A stretch of DNA of 64,000 nt from Albidovulum sediminis (GTDB lineage Bacteria > Pseudomonadota > Alphaproteobacteria > Rhodobacterales > Rhodobacteraceae). Both the position numbers and the translations under genes were made by a program. This document shows, piece by piece, positions 25,353 to 34,315 of this stretch. Location of the stretch: positions 2,220,245 through 2,284,244 of the forward strand of contig NZ_JAOCQF010000001.1 of the NCBI RefSeq assembly GCF_025380365.1, in the 5' to 3' direction. The notes under the pieces are model-generated. The model was not told where the DNA came from and ran no database searches. It saw nothing but the letters and a program-made list of their open reading frames with translations. Each line of letters opens with the position of its first letter. The stretch's first letter is position 1.

Positions 25353-27374
25353 CTAAAGACGCGCGCCAAGCCGGGTTCCCTGGTCGATCGCGCGCTTGGC
25401 GTCCAGTTCCGCCGCTATCTCCGCCCCGCCGATCACATGCGGCTCCATCCCCCGTGCCCGCAGCGCCTCCGCCAGCCCGCGTTCGCTTTCCTGCCCGGCG
25501 CAGAGAATCACGGACTCGACCTCGATCAGGGTGGGCCGCTCTCGCTCCGGGCCAAAGCTGACATGAAGCCCGCTGGCGTCGATCCGTTCATAGTTGACAC
25601 CGCCAAGCATCGTCACACCCTTGGCCGCCAGCGTCGCACGATGAATCCAACCGGTTGTTTTGCCGAGCGTTCGCCCCGGCTTCCCGGGCTTGCGCTGCAA
25701 CAGCGTGACGGTCCGGACCGGCGGTTCGGGGTGTGGGTCGGCCAGCCCGCCGCGCCGGTCGGACGGATCGGCCACCCCCCACTCGGCACGCCAGGCGTCA
25801 AGCGAAAGCGCCGGGCCGGGCACCCGCTCGACAAGATACTCCGCGACATCGAATCCTATACCGCCGGCCCCCACGATGGCCGCCCGCGCGCCGATCGTCA
25901 CCCGGCCCGAAAGCACGTCGGCATAGCTGTGCACCTGCGCGCCCGCGAGGGTCGGAATCCCCGGGTCGCGCGGCCGCACGCCAGTGGCGACGACGACCAC
26001 ATCGAACCCCGAAAGAAGGTCCGCGTCCGCCTCGACGGACAGCTGAAGGGTGACGTTTCTGACGGCAAGCATTGTTGCAAACCATTCAACAAGTCCGTCG
26101 AACTCCTCCTTGCCGGGAATGCGCCTTGCAAGGTTCAACTGCCCGCCGATGCGTTCCGCACGCTCGAACAGTGTGACGGCGTGGCCGCGTTCGGCCGCGG
26201 CAAGCGCGCAAGCCATGCCCGCGGGCCCGGCGCCCACCACGGCAACCCGGCGTGGCGCCGCGGCGGGTTCCAGCACCAGTTCGGTTTCGTGCCCCGCGCG
26301 CGGGTTGACGAGGCAAGAGGAAATCTTGCCGCTGAAGGTATGATCCAGACAGGCCTGGTTGCAGGCGATGCAGGGGGCGATCTCCTGCGGTCGGCCCTCT
26401 GCGGCCTTCCGCACGAAGTCCGGGTCGGCAAGGAAAGGCCGCGCCATCGACACCATGTCGGCTGAGCCCTCGGCCAGCACACGCTCGGCGATCTCGGGCG
26501 TGTTGATCCGGTTCGAGGTGACAAGCGGGATCGAGACCTGCCCCATCAGCTTTTTCGTCACCCAGGCGAAGGCTGCTCGCGGGACCGAGGTTGCGATGGT
26601 GGGTATCCGCGCCTCGTGCCAGCCGATGCCGGTGTTGAGGATCGATGCCCCCGCCGCCTCGACCGCGCGGGCAAGGGTTACCACCTCATCCCAGGTGGAG
26701 CCTTCGGGAATCAGGTCGATCATCGACAGCCGGTAGATCAGGATGAAATCGGAGCCGACCGCCGCGCGTACGCGGGCCACGACCTCGACCGGCAGGCGCA
26801 TCCGGTTTTCATATGATCCGCCCCAGCGGTCGGTCCGCCGGTTGGTGCGGGTGACGAGGAACTGGTTGAGGAAATATCCCTCGGACCCCATGACCTCCAC
26901 CCCGTCATAGCCCGCCTCCCGGGCGCGGGAAGCAGCGGTGGCGATGTCGGCGATCTGTTTTTCGATCCCCGCCTCGTCCAGTTCCCGCGGCTCGAACGGA
27001 GAGATCGGCGACTTGATCGCCGAGGGCGCGACACACTCGGGACCATAGGCGTAACGTCCCGCGTGCAGGATCTGCATGGCGATGCGCCCGCCCGCATCGT
27101 GGACCCGGTCGGTCACCATCCTGTGGTTCGCGATGTCGGTCGGGGTGAATAGGCCGGCCGCACCCGGAAACACCCCGCCTTCGCGGTTCGGCGCCAAGCC
27201 CCCGGTGACCATCAGGCCCACGCCGCCGCGCGCACGCGCCGCATAGAACTCCGCCACGCGGTTCCAGTCGCGGGTTTCCTCCAGATTGGTGTGCATCGAC
27301 CCCATCAGCACCCGGTTCGGCAGGGTGACATGGCCAAGGTCCAGCGGGGCAAGCAGATGGGTGTAGCGCGTCAT
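25353..27374 (-). CDS. fadH: NADPH-dependent 2,4-dienoyl-CoA reductase-like FMN/FAD iron-sulfur protein
   Basis: 673 residues in the FadH/trimethylamine-dehydrogenase layout: an N-terminal Old-Yellow-Enzyme barrel (YTHLLAPLDLGHVTLPNRVLMG, YDGVEVMGSEGYFLNQFL), the cluster motif C-x2-C-x3-C-x11-C (CIACNQACLD ... SCLVNP, about residues 337-353), and FAD- and NAD-binding Rossmann domains (VAVVGAGPAGMACALA; AAIVGAGGIGFDVA). It reduces 2,4-dienoyl-CoA in unsaturated fatty acid oxidation; trimethylamine dehydrogenase-like relatives share the layout, so specificity rests on similarity. The small genes upstream may be unrelated. Confidence 0.85.
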   Translation of the reverse strand: MTRYTHLLAPLDLGHVTLPNRVLMGSMHTNLEETRDWNRVAEFYAARARGGVGLMVTGGLAPNREGGVFPGAAGLFTPTDIANHRMVTDRVHDAGGRIAMQILHAGRYAYGPECVAPSAIKSPISPFEPRELDEAGIEKQIADIATAASRAREAGYDGVEVMGSEGYFLNQFLVTRTNRRTDRWGGSYENRMRLPVEVVARVRAAVGSDFILIYRLSMIDLIPEGSTWDEVVTLARAVEAAGASILNTGIGWHEARIPTIATSVPRAAFAWVTKKLMGQVSIPLVTSNRINTPEIAERVLAEGSADMVSMARPFLADPDFVRKAAEGRPQEIAPCIACNQACLDHTFSGKISSCLVNPRAGHETELVLEPAAAPRRVAVVGAGPAGMACALAAAERGHAVTLFERAERIGGQLNLARRIPGKEEFDGLVEWFATMLAVRNVTLQLSVEADADLLSGFDVVVVATGVRPRDPGIPTLAGAQVHSYADVLSGRVTIGARAAIVGAGGIGFDVAEYLVERVPGPALSLDAWRAEWGVADPSDRRGGLADPHPEPPVRTVTLLQRKPGKPGRTLGKTTGWIHRATLAAKGVTMLGGVNYERIDASGLHVSFGPERERPTLIEVESVILCAGQESERGLAEALRARGMEPHVIGGAEIAAELDAKRAIDQGTRLGARL

Positions 27375-27451
27375 GGGAAAACCTCCGTCGAGCGCGCAGA
27401 ATGGCGCCGCAGCGGGCGCCTGTCATCCCGAACGCCGCGTCACGCCCCGGG

Positions 27452-27823
27452 TCAGACCTGGCGCTGTTCGAACTGGCGGCGGAATGCCTGCTTGAGCATG
27501 TCGATCTCGGCGCGCAGCAGCGCCACCTCGCCGCGCAGATCGCCATCGGCGGGTGCGCCCGCGATCAGGCTGAAATGCCCGATCGCGACCCTGGCCCCGG
27601 CCTCGCGTATGACGAAGGTCTGGACGCCTTCGGAAATGCATTCGCCCGGAATCGGCAGCGTGAGCGTCCAGCTGTCATGGCCGATGGCAGTTTGCGACAG
27701 ACCGGGCAGGACGCGCTGCCCCAGGCAGACCTCGAACGCGGGCGCCTTGCCGCCGCAGCATTCTATCACGCCTTCCCAAAGCCCCGAGTTGAGGGTCGAG
27801 CGGGTCAGAACCGGAACACTCAT
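27452..27823 (-). CDS. Hypothetical protein, conserved-looking, 123 aa
   Basis: A 123-residue protein that I do not recognise. The body (residues 1-90) looks like a small beta-rich domain with two adjacent Cys (ECCGG); the C-terminus (EVALLRAEIDMLKQAFRRQFEQ) is a heptad-like helix likely to form a coiled coil. Codon use matches its neighbours, so it is a real gene. It follows the next gene (27833-28624) by 9 bases on the same strand, so they are very probably one operon. There is no signal peptide. Confidence 0.7.
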   Translation of the reverse strand: MSVPVLTRSTLNSGLWEGVIECCGGKAPAFEVCLGQRVLPGLSQTAIGHDSWTLTLPIPGECISEGVQTFVIREAGARVAIGHFSLIAGAPADGDLRGEVALLRAEIDMLKQAFRRQFEQRQV

Positions 27824-27832
27824 CCCACGCCC

Positions 27833-28624
27833 TCAATATTCCGCGCGAACCAAACGCATCAGCGTCAGATCCTTCAGCGTCATGCGATTCATGGCCGGAT
27901 TCTCGAAGAACAGATCGATCCAGGCACGGTCGATCTGATCGGCCGCGAAGTCCGCATAGGCAAGGTCGAACTCCGCCTCGGGCGGCCGGGCGGTCTGGTC
28001 AAGCTCGCGGGTGATCTGTTCGGTATTCGGACCATAGCGCAGGTTGAGCCTTGCGTAGACCCTGATCGGCCGCTCCACCTCGATGCGCGCTTCCAGGCGG
28101 ATCACGTGGCGCCGGGCCAGCCCCGCCAAGGCATCCGCCGGAAGGTCGACGACAAGCGACAGGAACGTGCCGCTAAAGCCGAACACTTCAACCAGATAGG
28201 CGTAGGGGTTGAGGTCATCCGCCCCCTGGTTGGCGACCTGGCGCAGCGCAATCTCGCCCAGGCCGCAATCGTGGTAGACCTTGCCGTGCCTGCTGAGATT
28301 GGCCTGCCGCGGCGCAGGTGCCACGCCCGCAGGACGCACCGGGCCGCTCCAGAGTTCGGGGCGCCACGCCCAGTCCATTCCCGGTTTGCGCTGGATCCGG
28401 GCGCTGCCCCCTTTTGGGTGGCCAAGACGACTGTCCACCGCGTCCAGCGTCACGTCGAGTTCGGCCCGCAGTTGCCGCCCGCCGGCTCGCAGGGCGCGCA
28501 GGGCGCGCAGGGTGGATGTGTCCGCATGCTCGGCCAGCGAATGGTTTCGCCGAACCCGCGCCAGCATGCGCCGATGCATGAACTCCCCTATCAGTCTGGA
28601 CAGACTGCCCGCCATCGCCCGCAT
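27833..28624 (-). CDS. Hypothetical protein of Rhodobacteraceae type (DUF6478-like)
   Basis: About 263 residues from ATG 28622-28624; internal ATGs at 28615 and near 28580 are alternative starts. RMLARVRRNHSLAEHAD, KGGSARIQRKPGMDWAWRPELW and KVYHDCGLGEIALRQVANQ are strongly conserved-looking blocks that I associate, with moderate confidence, with the DUF6478 family found in this order. There are no membrane segments. A 9-base tandem triplication encodes LRALRALRA near residue 42. Function is unknown; co-transcribed with the 123-residue gene downstream. Confidence 0.75.
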   Translation of the reverse strand: MRAMAGSLSRLIGEFMHRRMLARVRRNHSLAEHADTSTLRALRALRAGGRQLRAELDVTLDAVDSRLGHPKGGSARIQRKPGMDWAWRPELWSGPVRPAGVAPAPRQANLSRHGKVYHDCGLGEIALRQVANQGADDLNPYAYLVEVFGFSGTFLSLVVDLPADALAGLARRHVIRLEARIEVERPIRVYARLNLRYGPNTEQITRELDQTARPPEAEFDLAYADFAADQIDRAWIDLFFENPAMNRMTLKDLTLMRLVRAEY

Positions 28625-28696
28625 TCCACTGCGCGTGTCATTGCGTGGTTTCTAAGGGTGTTCGGCGCCGAAATGCAACCATTGGTTGGTGGCGCA

Positions 28697-29323
28697 TCAG
28701 GGATTCTCGGAATGCACGCGCGACACGAACTTGTCGAGAAGCCGGCGCATTTGATCGGGGTCCATCGGCGCTTCGGGAAGGCCGAGGACGGAAAGGCTGA
28801 TCAGCCGTCCACGCAGAGCGAAGATCGCGCGCCAGTATTCGGGCACGACCGGGTATCCCGCAAGCGGCGCCCGATCCTCGGCAAGAATGTAGAGCACCTC
28901 GCCCGAGGTCACGATCCTGGCGATGCGAACGCTTTCGGACGCCCCGTCGCGTGACAGCGCCTTGCGACCCTCCGCCGTGACGAAGAAATCCGCCATGCGC
29001 TGGAACTCAGCCTTCAGGCTTTCACCGGGTGGCGCGCCCAGAAGCACCGTCGCTGTCAGGAGAGCGCGCGCACGTGGAACCCGGCCTGACCCGCTAAGCG
29101 CCGCGCAGTTGCCCAGAAGGACAAAGGCGCCGTCCTGACCGTCGCGCGAGGACCGTGGATCGACGCAGTAGCCGGACGGCCCCGAAATGGTGATCTGCCC
29201 TTCCGAGACCGTGGCCTTTCGCGGGGCGGCTTCCTCTGCGAAGGCGGGCGAGACTGCCCATAGTCCCGCCGCAACCGCAAGGATCACCCTTAAGCGCCGC
29301 GCCCTACTGATCCATGTAGACAT
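28697..29323 (-). CDS. Hypothetical exported protein
   Basis: About 208 residues with a clear signal peptide (basic start, [20 protein letters not shown], cleavage near residue 30). The mature part contains [11 protein letters not shown] and [10 protein letters not shown] (two Cys, probably a disulfide), then a domain with no motif I know. The start is ATG 29321-29323, which overlaps the ilvD 3' end by 20 bases; a GTG further upstream is possible. This makes it translationally linked to ilvD, although a periplasmic role has no obvious tie to branched-chain amino acid synthesis. Confidence 0.75.
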   Translation of the reverse strand: MSTWISRARRLRVILAVAAGLWAVSPAFAEEAAPRKATVSEGQITISGPSGYCVDPRSSRDGQDGAFVLLGNCAALSGSGRVPRARALLTATVLLGAPPGESLKAEFQRMADFFVTAEGRKALSRDGASESVRIARIVTSGEVLYILAEDRAPLAGYPVVPEYWRAIFALRGRLISLSVLGLPEAPMDPDQMRRLLDKFVSRVHSENP

Positions 29324-31037
29324 GCGTCTCGGCCCGCGCACCCGGATGCGTCACCGCCCCCTTGCGCGCGCCGCCGACCAGTTTCGCATACTTCCAGAGC
29401 GCGCCGGATGCATAGTCGGTCGTGCGCGGCCCCTTCCATTCGGCCTTGCGCCGGGCCAGTTCCTCGTCCGACAGGGCGACCGACAGTTCACCGGTGATGG
29501 CGTTCAGGGTGATGACGTCACCGTCCCTCAAAAGCGCGATCGGTCCGCCGTGAGCGGCCTCCGGCCCGACGTGGCCGACACAGAAGCCGCGCGTCGCACC
29601 CGAGAAGCGGCCGTCGGTGATCAGCGCCACCTTCTTGCCCATGCCCTGCCCCGACAGCGCGGCCGTGGTCGCCAGCATCTCGCGCATCCCCGGCCCGCCG
29701 GCCGGCCCTTCGTTGCGGATGACGAGCACTTCGCCCTCCTTGTAGGCGCGGCTCTTCACCGCCTCGAACGCGTCCTCTTCGCATTCGAAGACGCGGGCGG
29801 GGCCGGAGAAGACCTGTTCTTCCGGCTTCATGCCGGCGACCTTCACTATGGCGCCATCCGGGGCAAGGTTGCCCTTCAGCCCGACGACGCCACCCGTGGG
29901 GGTGATTGGGGTTGCGGCCGGATAGATCACACGGCCATCCGCCTCGCGGGTGATCAGGTCGAGTTCCTCGCCCATGGTGCGGCCGGAGGCGGTGATGCAA
30001 TCCTCATGGATCATCCCGACCTTCCTGAGTTCCTTCATCACGACCGGCACGCCGCCGGCCTCGTAAAGGTCCTTGGCCACATAGGCACCGCCCGGCTTCA
30101 GGTCGACGAAATAAGGCGTGTCGTGGAAGATGTCGGTCACGTCGAAAAGGTCGAAGTCGATCCCCGCCTCGTGCGCGATGGCGGGCAGGTGCAGGCCGGC
30201 GTTCGTCGAACCGCCCGTGCAGGCCACGACGCGGGCGGCGTTTTCCAGCGCCTTGCGGGTGACCACATCGCGCGCGCGAATGTTCTTCTCGATCAGCCGC
30301 ATGACAGCCTCGCCGGACGCCATGCCGTATTCGTCGCGGCTCTCGTAGGGTGCCGGCGCACCGGAGGAGTTGAGGAGTGCAAGCCCGATCGCCTCGGACA
30401 CGCAGGCCATGGTGTTGGCAGTAAACTGGCCGCCGCAAGCACCCGCCGAGGGGCAGGCCACGCGTTCCAGCACGGCAAGTTCGGCGTCGGAGTAGTTGCC
30501 CGCCTGATGCTTGCCGACCGCCTCGAACACGTCCTGCACGGTCACGTCCTGACCGTTCAGCCGTCCCGGAAGGATCGAGCCGCCGTAGATGAAGACCGAA
30601 GGCACGTTGAGCCGCACCATCGCCATCATCATCCCCGGCAGCGACTTGTCGCAGCCCGCAAGGCCCACGAGTGCGTCGTAGCAGTGCCCCCGCATGGTCA
30701 GTTCGACCGTATCGGCGATCGCCTCGCGCGAGGCGAGCGACGACCGCATCCCCTCGTGCCCCATCGCGATGCCGTCGGTGACGGTGATCGTGGTGAATTC
30801 GCGCGGCGTGCCGCCGCCGACCTTGACGCCCTGCTTGACTGCCTGCGCCTGCCGGTTCAGCGCGATGTTGCAGGGTGCGGCCTCGTTCCAGCAAGTGGCG
30901 ACGCCCACCCAGGGCTGGTGAATCTCCGCCTCGGAAATCCCCATCGCGTAGAAGTAGGACCGGTGCGGCGCGCGTGCGGGGCCTTCGGTCACATGGCGGC
31001 TGGGCAACTTCGACTTGTCGAACGGGCGGTTTTTCAT
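29304..31037 (-). CDS. ilvD: Dihydroxy-acid dehydratase
   Basis: 577 residues. It dehydrates 2,3-dihydroxy-isovalerate and -methylvalerate to the 2-oxoacids in valine/isoleucine synthesis. Iron-sulfur cluster ligands are visible in [25 protein letters not shown] and [16 protein letters not shown]; the catalytic Ser lies in [20 protein letters not shown]. The start is ATG 31035-31037 with AGGAG seven bases before. Length agrees with the shorter form. The exported-protein gene overlaps its end. Confidence 0.97.
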   Translation of the reverse strand: MKNRPFDKSKLPSRHVTEGPARAPHRSYFYAMGISEAEIHQPWVGVATCWNEAAPCNIALNRQAQAVKQGVKVGGGTPREFTTITVTDGIAMGHEGMRSSLASREAIADTVELTMRGHCYDALVGLAGCDKSLPGMMMAMVRLNVPSVFIYGGSILPGRLNGQDVTVQDVFEAVGKHQAGNYSDAELAVLERVACPSAGACGGQFTANTMACVSEAIGLALLNSSGAPAPYESRDEYGMASGEAVMRLIEKNIRARDVVTRKALENAARVVACTGGSTNAGLHLPAIAHEAGIDFDLFDVTDIFHDTPYFVDLKPGGAYVAKDLYEAGGVPVVMKELRKVGMIHEDCITASGRTMGEELDLITREADGRVIYPAATPITPTGGVVGLKGNLAPDGAIVKVAGMKPEEQVFSGPARVFECEEDAFEAVKSRAYKEGEVLVIRNEGPAGGPGMREMLATTAALSGQGMGKKVALITDGRFSGATRGFCVGHVGPEAAHGGPIALLRDGDVITLNAITGELSVALSDEELARRKAEWKGPRTTDYASGALWKYAKLVGGARKGAVTHPGARAETHVYMDQ

Positions 31038-31468
31038 CGGATCACTCCTCGCGGTCACTCGGCCCATGGCTTAATGGGCAAGAAACGCCGGGGCAAGGAC
31101 GATAGACCGGCCGGTGCGCAATTTCGCGCCCGGCAAGGATCGCGGATCAACGCGGGGGCTTGCGCAGGGCGGGCATCTTGACCCGGCGCAGGCGGCGGAC
31201 AGACGGCCTTCGATACGGGCCTCAGGCCTCAGCCTTCAGCATGGCGCTCAGCAAGCGCAGGAATGATCTGATCGAGGGGCCGGGTATCGGGCGCTCGAAC
31301 ACGACGGCGCCGATCTGCCGCTGGCTCAGCCCGCCGGCCGCGACCGAGTAGGTCGTTGCTTCCAGTTCGTCCTGCGCCACGTCGAGGGCGAGCGGATGCA
31401 GACGCCCAAGGTGCGGGGCCACCACCCACGAGGCACGCCCCACGGCCGGGTGCCCACCCGCGCGCCCG
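31038..31468. other. 431-base gap between ilvD and the ABC transporter operon
   Basis: No intact gene of normal appearance. The part 31225-31422 on the minus strand carries a possible gene remnant (see next entry); the rest should contain the ilvD promoter. No strong T-tract hairpin was found behind the ABC ATPase gene. Confidence 0.6.
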
Positions 31469-31491
31469 TTACTCCTCCGGGACAAGATGCC
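31222..31491 (-). pseudogene. Possible remnant of a LysR-type regulator C-terminus
   Basis: An open frame of about 89 codons downstream of the ABC ATPase. It has no proper ribosome site: AAGAGG abuts the only ATG, and that ATG lies inside the ATPase gene. Its end, GGLSQRQIGAVVFERPIPGP followed by SIRSFLRLLSAML, follows the pattern of the last strand and helix of LysR substrate-binding domains (RxIGLVxRxxxxxSPxxRxFL). No DNA-binding domain is present. Either a decayed regulator or chance; weakly supported. Confidence 0.25.
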
Positions 31492-32566
31492 CATCCTCTT
31501 CGTTCCAGTAGGCGACAAGCTCCTGTCCGATCTGGAGCGGAAGGCTTGCCAGTTCCTCGTGGCTCTTCTGGACGCGGATTTCATGGCCATCGCCGGTTTC
31601 GAGATAGATCGTCGCCGTAGCGCCGATGAACTCCTCCCCGATCATGCGCACCGGAACGGCGTTCACGCGGCCGGTCGGCATGGTTCGGGAAAGGTTGGTC
31701 TTCGTGTCCAGCACCGTCAGCGTCGCGGTCCGGCCCATCAACGCCCGCGTCGACTGTTCCGAGGAAACAAGACCAAAGGCGCCCATCGGGGTTTCCAGCG
31801 TTGCCCGTCCGTCGCCCGTCTCCACCACGTTGCCAGTAAAGATGTTGGACGAGCCGAGGAAGTTGGCGACGAACCGGGTTCGCGGGGTGCGGTAGATCTC
31901 CTGCGGTGTGCCGATCTGCTCGATCTTGCCGCGGCTCATGATGACAACCCGGTCCGCCATCGAAAAGGCTTCCGACTGGCTGTGGGTCACATAGACGAAG
32001 GTGATGCCCGTCTCGCGCTGAAGATTCTTCAGAACCGACTGCATGCGGACCTTGAGGGCCGCATCGAGCGCCGAGAGCGGTTCGTCAAGCAGCAGGATTT
32101 CAGGCTCCACCACCAGCGACCTGGCAAGCGCCACCCGTTGACGCTGGCCGCCGGACAATTGCGAAATGTTGCGACCCGCGAATTCGGAGATCTGCATCCG
32201 GTCGAGCCATTGCTCGGCGCGCCGGCGCCGCTCGGCCTTGCCGACGCCACGCATCTTCAGCGCGAATTCCACATTCTCGATGACGTTGAGGAAGGGAAAC
32301 AGCGCCAGGCTTTGCCAGACCATCGGCGTGTCGCGGCTCCAGGTCGGCAGATCGTTGATCGGCTTTCCGGACAGGCGGATCACGCCTTCGCTTGGCGCCT
32401 CCAGACCCGCGAGCATCCTGAGCGTCGTCGTCTTGCCGCAACCCGACGATCCCATGATCGCCAGGAACTCGCCCTTGCCGATCTCGAAGTCCATCCGCTG
32501 CACGGCCACGAATTCGCCGAACCGCTTGACCACGCCCTCGAAGGAAACCAGCGCGTTCTTGTTCAT
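31469..32566 (-). CDS. ABC transporter ATP-binding protein (PotA/polyamine-opine type)
   Basis: 365 residues: Walker A GSSGCGKTT (about residues 39-47), Q-loop, signature LSGGQRQRVALARSL, Walker B ILLLDEPLSALD, H-loop VTHSQSEAF, then a C-terminal TOBE domain (about 280-360). It is the motor of the importer made by the three genes upstream (two permeases, one binding protein), all on this strand. The next permease gene ends 9 bases before it. The cargo class of these systems is polyamines, opines and other small cationic or methylated nitrogen compounds; proximity to creatininase suggests creatinine or creatine. Confidence 0.93.
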   Translation of the reverse strand: MNKNALVSFEGVVKRFGEFVAVQRMDFEIGKGEFLAIMGSSGCGKTTTLRMLAGLEAPSEGVIRLSGKPINDLPTWSRDTPMVWQSLALFPFLNVIENVEFALKMRGVGKAERRRRAEQWLDRMQISEFAGRNISQLSGGQRQRVALARSLVVEPEILLLDEPLSALDAALKVRMQSVLKNLQRETGITFVYVTHSQSEAFSMADRVVIMSRGKIEQIGTPQEIYRTPRTRFVANFLGSSNIFTGNVVETGDGRATLETPMGAFGLVSSEQSTRALMGRTATLTVLDTKTNLSRTMPTGRVNAVPVRMIGEEFIGATATIYLETGDGHEIRVQKSHEELASLPLQIGQELVAYWNEEDGHLVPEE

Positions 32567-32575
32567 GTTCTTCTC

Positions 32576-33409
32576 CTATTCGTCCGAAGCCGGACGGTCC
32601 TTCGCGCCCCTGCCGGTCAGAAGGATCTGCGCGAGGATCACGAGGGTCATGGACGTGACGAAAACGAAGGTACCGATGGCGTTGATCCGCGGGCTGACCT
32701 GGCCCTGCAGGAAGCCCAGAACCTTGACGGGCAGCGTCTCGTTCAGGCCCGAGACGAACCAGGCGATCGCGAACTCGTCGAAGGAAACCGCCATGGTGAT
32801 GAAAAGCGCCCCGAAGATCGCGGGTTTCGCGAACGGCACGATGACATGGCGCATCGCGGCCCATTCCGACGCCCCGAGGTTCCAGGCCGCGGCCTCCAGG
32901 TCCGGGTCCATCTGGCTGAGGCGCAGCCGGATGATCGCCATCGCGAAGGGGGCGCAGATGACGACATGCGCGATGATGACCGAAAGCGCGTTGCCCGACA
33001 GGCTGATGCGCGACAGGTAGGCCAGCATCGCAAGCCCGAGGATCACGACCGGGATCGTCGGCGGGATCAGGGCCAGCGCCAGATAGACCTGCTTGCCGAA
33101 GAAGCGGTAGCGATAGTCGGTATAGGCCGCGCCAAAGCCCAGCGCCGTGGCGATCACCCCGACCGTGACCCCGACGAACAGGGTGTTTCTCAACCCCTGC
33201 CAGACCAGCGGATCGCCGGCGACCGCCTGATACCATTCGAGCGAGAAGTGCCCGAGCGGGATCGAAGGGAAGCGGTCGGAGTTGAACGAGAAGACGAAGC
33301 TTGCCGCAATCGGAGCGAAGACGAAGGCGTATCCGAGGACGATGTAGACCAGGAGAGCGACATCGACGGCCCGGTTGCGGTTGATGCTGGCAGTGTCCTT
33401 GTCGCTCAT
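32576..33409 (-). CDS. ABC transporter permease (PotC type)
   Basis: 277 residues with six membrane helices and the EAA loop DPDLEAAAWNLGASEWAAMRHV, which docks to the ATPase. The N-terminal LGYAFVFAPIAASFVFSFN is typical of PotC-like permeases. The ATG at 33407-33409 overlaps the stop of the partner permease (ATGA). A longer upstream reading has no homology. Confidence 0.92.
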   Translation of the reverse strand: MSDKDTASINRNRAVDVALLVYIVLGYAFVFAPIAASFVFSFNSDRFPSIPLGHFSLEWYQAVAGDPLVWQGLRNTLFVGVTVGVIATALGFGAAYTDYRYRFFGKQVYLALALIPPTIPVVILGLAMLAYLSRISLSGNALSVIIAHVVICAPFAMAIIRLRLSQMDPDLEAAAWNLGASEWAAMRHVIVPFAKPAIFGALFITMAVSFDEFAIAWFVSGLNETLPVKVLGFLQGQVSPRINAIGTFVFVTSMTLVILAQILLTGRGAKDRPASDE

Positions 33410-34251
33410 TTGGTGCGCCCCTTGTAGGCGAAGCGGACGGCGGCGAAGGCTACGGCCAGAAGCGTGCCGATCATGGTCAGCGCGATGACGGCGGCGCGCG
33501 GCCACTGCTGGCCCGACTTCGTCGTGTCGGTGATCAGGATCGACAGCGTCGTCGGATCGCCGCCGCCAAGATAGATGGGGCTGACGAAATCGCCGAAGCT
33601 GAGGATGAAGGCGAAGAGCGCGGCAATGACCAGGCCGACCCGCGCCGAGGGGATGATGACCGCAAAGACCGTGCGCAGCCGCCCGCAGCGCAGGTTGTGC
33701 GCTGCCTCGATCAGGGTCCGGTCGATGAAGACGAGGCTGAAAAGCTGCAGGAGCACGACCAGCGGAAAGGTCAGCGTCAGGTAGCCGATCATCGTGGCGC
33801 CCACGGTGTTGAGAAGCGTGTAGGGGCCAAGGCCCACCCAGCCGAGCATCACGTTCACGATGCCCGCATCCGAGAGGAAGATCTGCCAGGAGTAGACCCG
33901 CACGAGATAGCTTGTGAAGAACGGGATCACCATCAGGAACACGGCCCAGCTTCGCGCCGTGTCCGAAAGCTTGAACGAGATCGCGTAGGAGCAGGGAAAG
34001 GCCAGAACGCTGACCAGAACCGAGGCGGCGGCGGCCAGCGCGAAGGTGGTGCCGTAGGCCTGCCAGAACACCGCGCGGCCGTACATCGTGGCCCAGTTCA
34101 CGCCATCGAAATCCGGCTGCATCCGGAAGTTCTTGACGGTCCAGAAGCTGAGCGCGACGAGGAAGACAAGGGGGAAGACGAAGAACAGGACCTGCCAGAC
34201 CAGAAGCGGCAGGGAGAAGGTCAGACCGTAGAGACTGAGGGGTCTTCGCAT
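33406..34251 (-). CDS. ABC transporter permease (PotB type)
   Basis: 281 residues with six membrane segments; FPLVFLVALSFWTVKNF opens the chain and the EAA loop reads LIEAAHNLRCGRLRTVFAVIIP. It forms the channel with the PotC-type partner. Start ATG 34249-34251 with GGAG ten bases upstream. A 64-base gap separates it from the binding-protein gene. Confidence 0.92.
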   Translation of the reverse strand: MRRPLSLYGLTFSLPLLVWQVLFFVFPLVFLVALSFWTVKNFRMQPDFDGVNWATMYGRAVFWQAYGTTFALAAAASVLVSVLAFPCSYAISFKLSDTARSWAVFLMVIPFFTSYLVRVYSWQIFLSDAGIVNVMLGWVGLGPYTLLNTVGATMIGYLTLTFPLVVLLQLFSLVFIDRTLIEAAHNLRCGRLRTVFAVIIPSARVGLVIAALFAFILSFGDFVSPIYLGGGDPTTLSILITDTTKSGQQWPRAAVIALTMIGTLLAVAFAAVRFAYKGRTK

Positions 34252-34315
34252 CGGGCGTGGCTCCTGCGGGAAGGGGAAAGGCCGACGGGGGGAGCGCCCG
34301 CCGGCCCGGGAGGAC

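Noticed and set aside
29187-31181. Long plus-strand frame opposite ilvD
   Set aside because: Antisense shadow of ilvD with His/Arg/Gly-rich, domain-free composition.
31487-33427. 646-codon plus-strand frame opposite the ABC transporter genes
   Set aside because: Antisense shadow with repeated charged residues; the opposite strand has complete ABC motifs.
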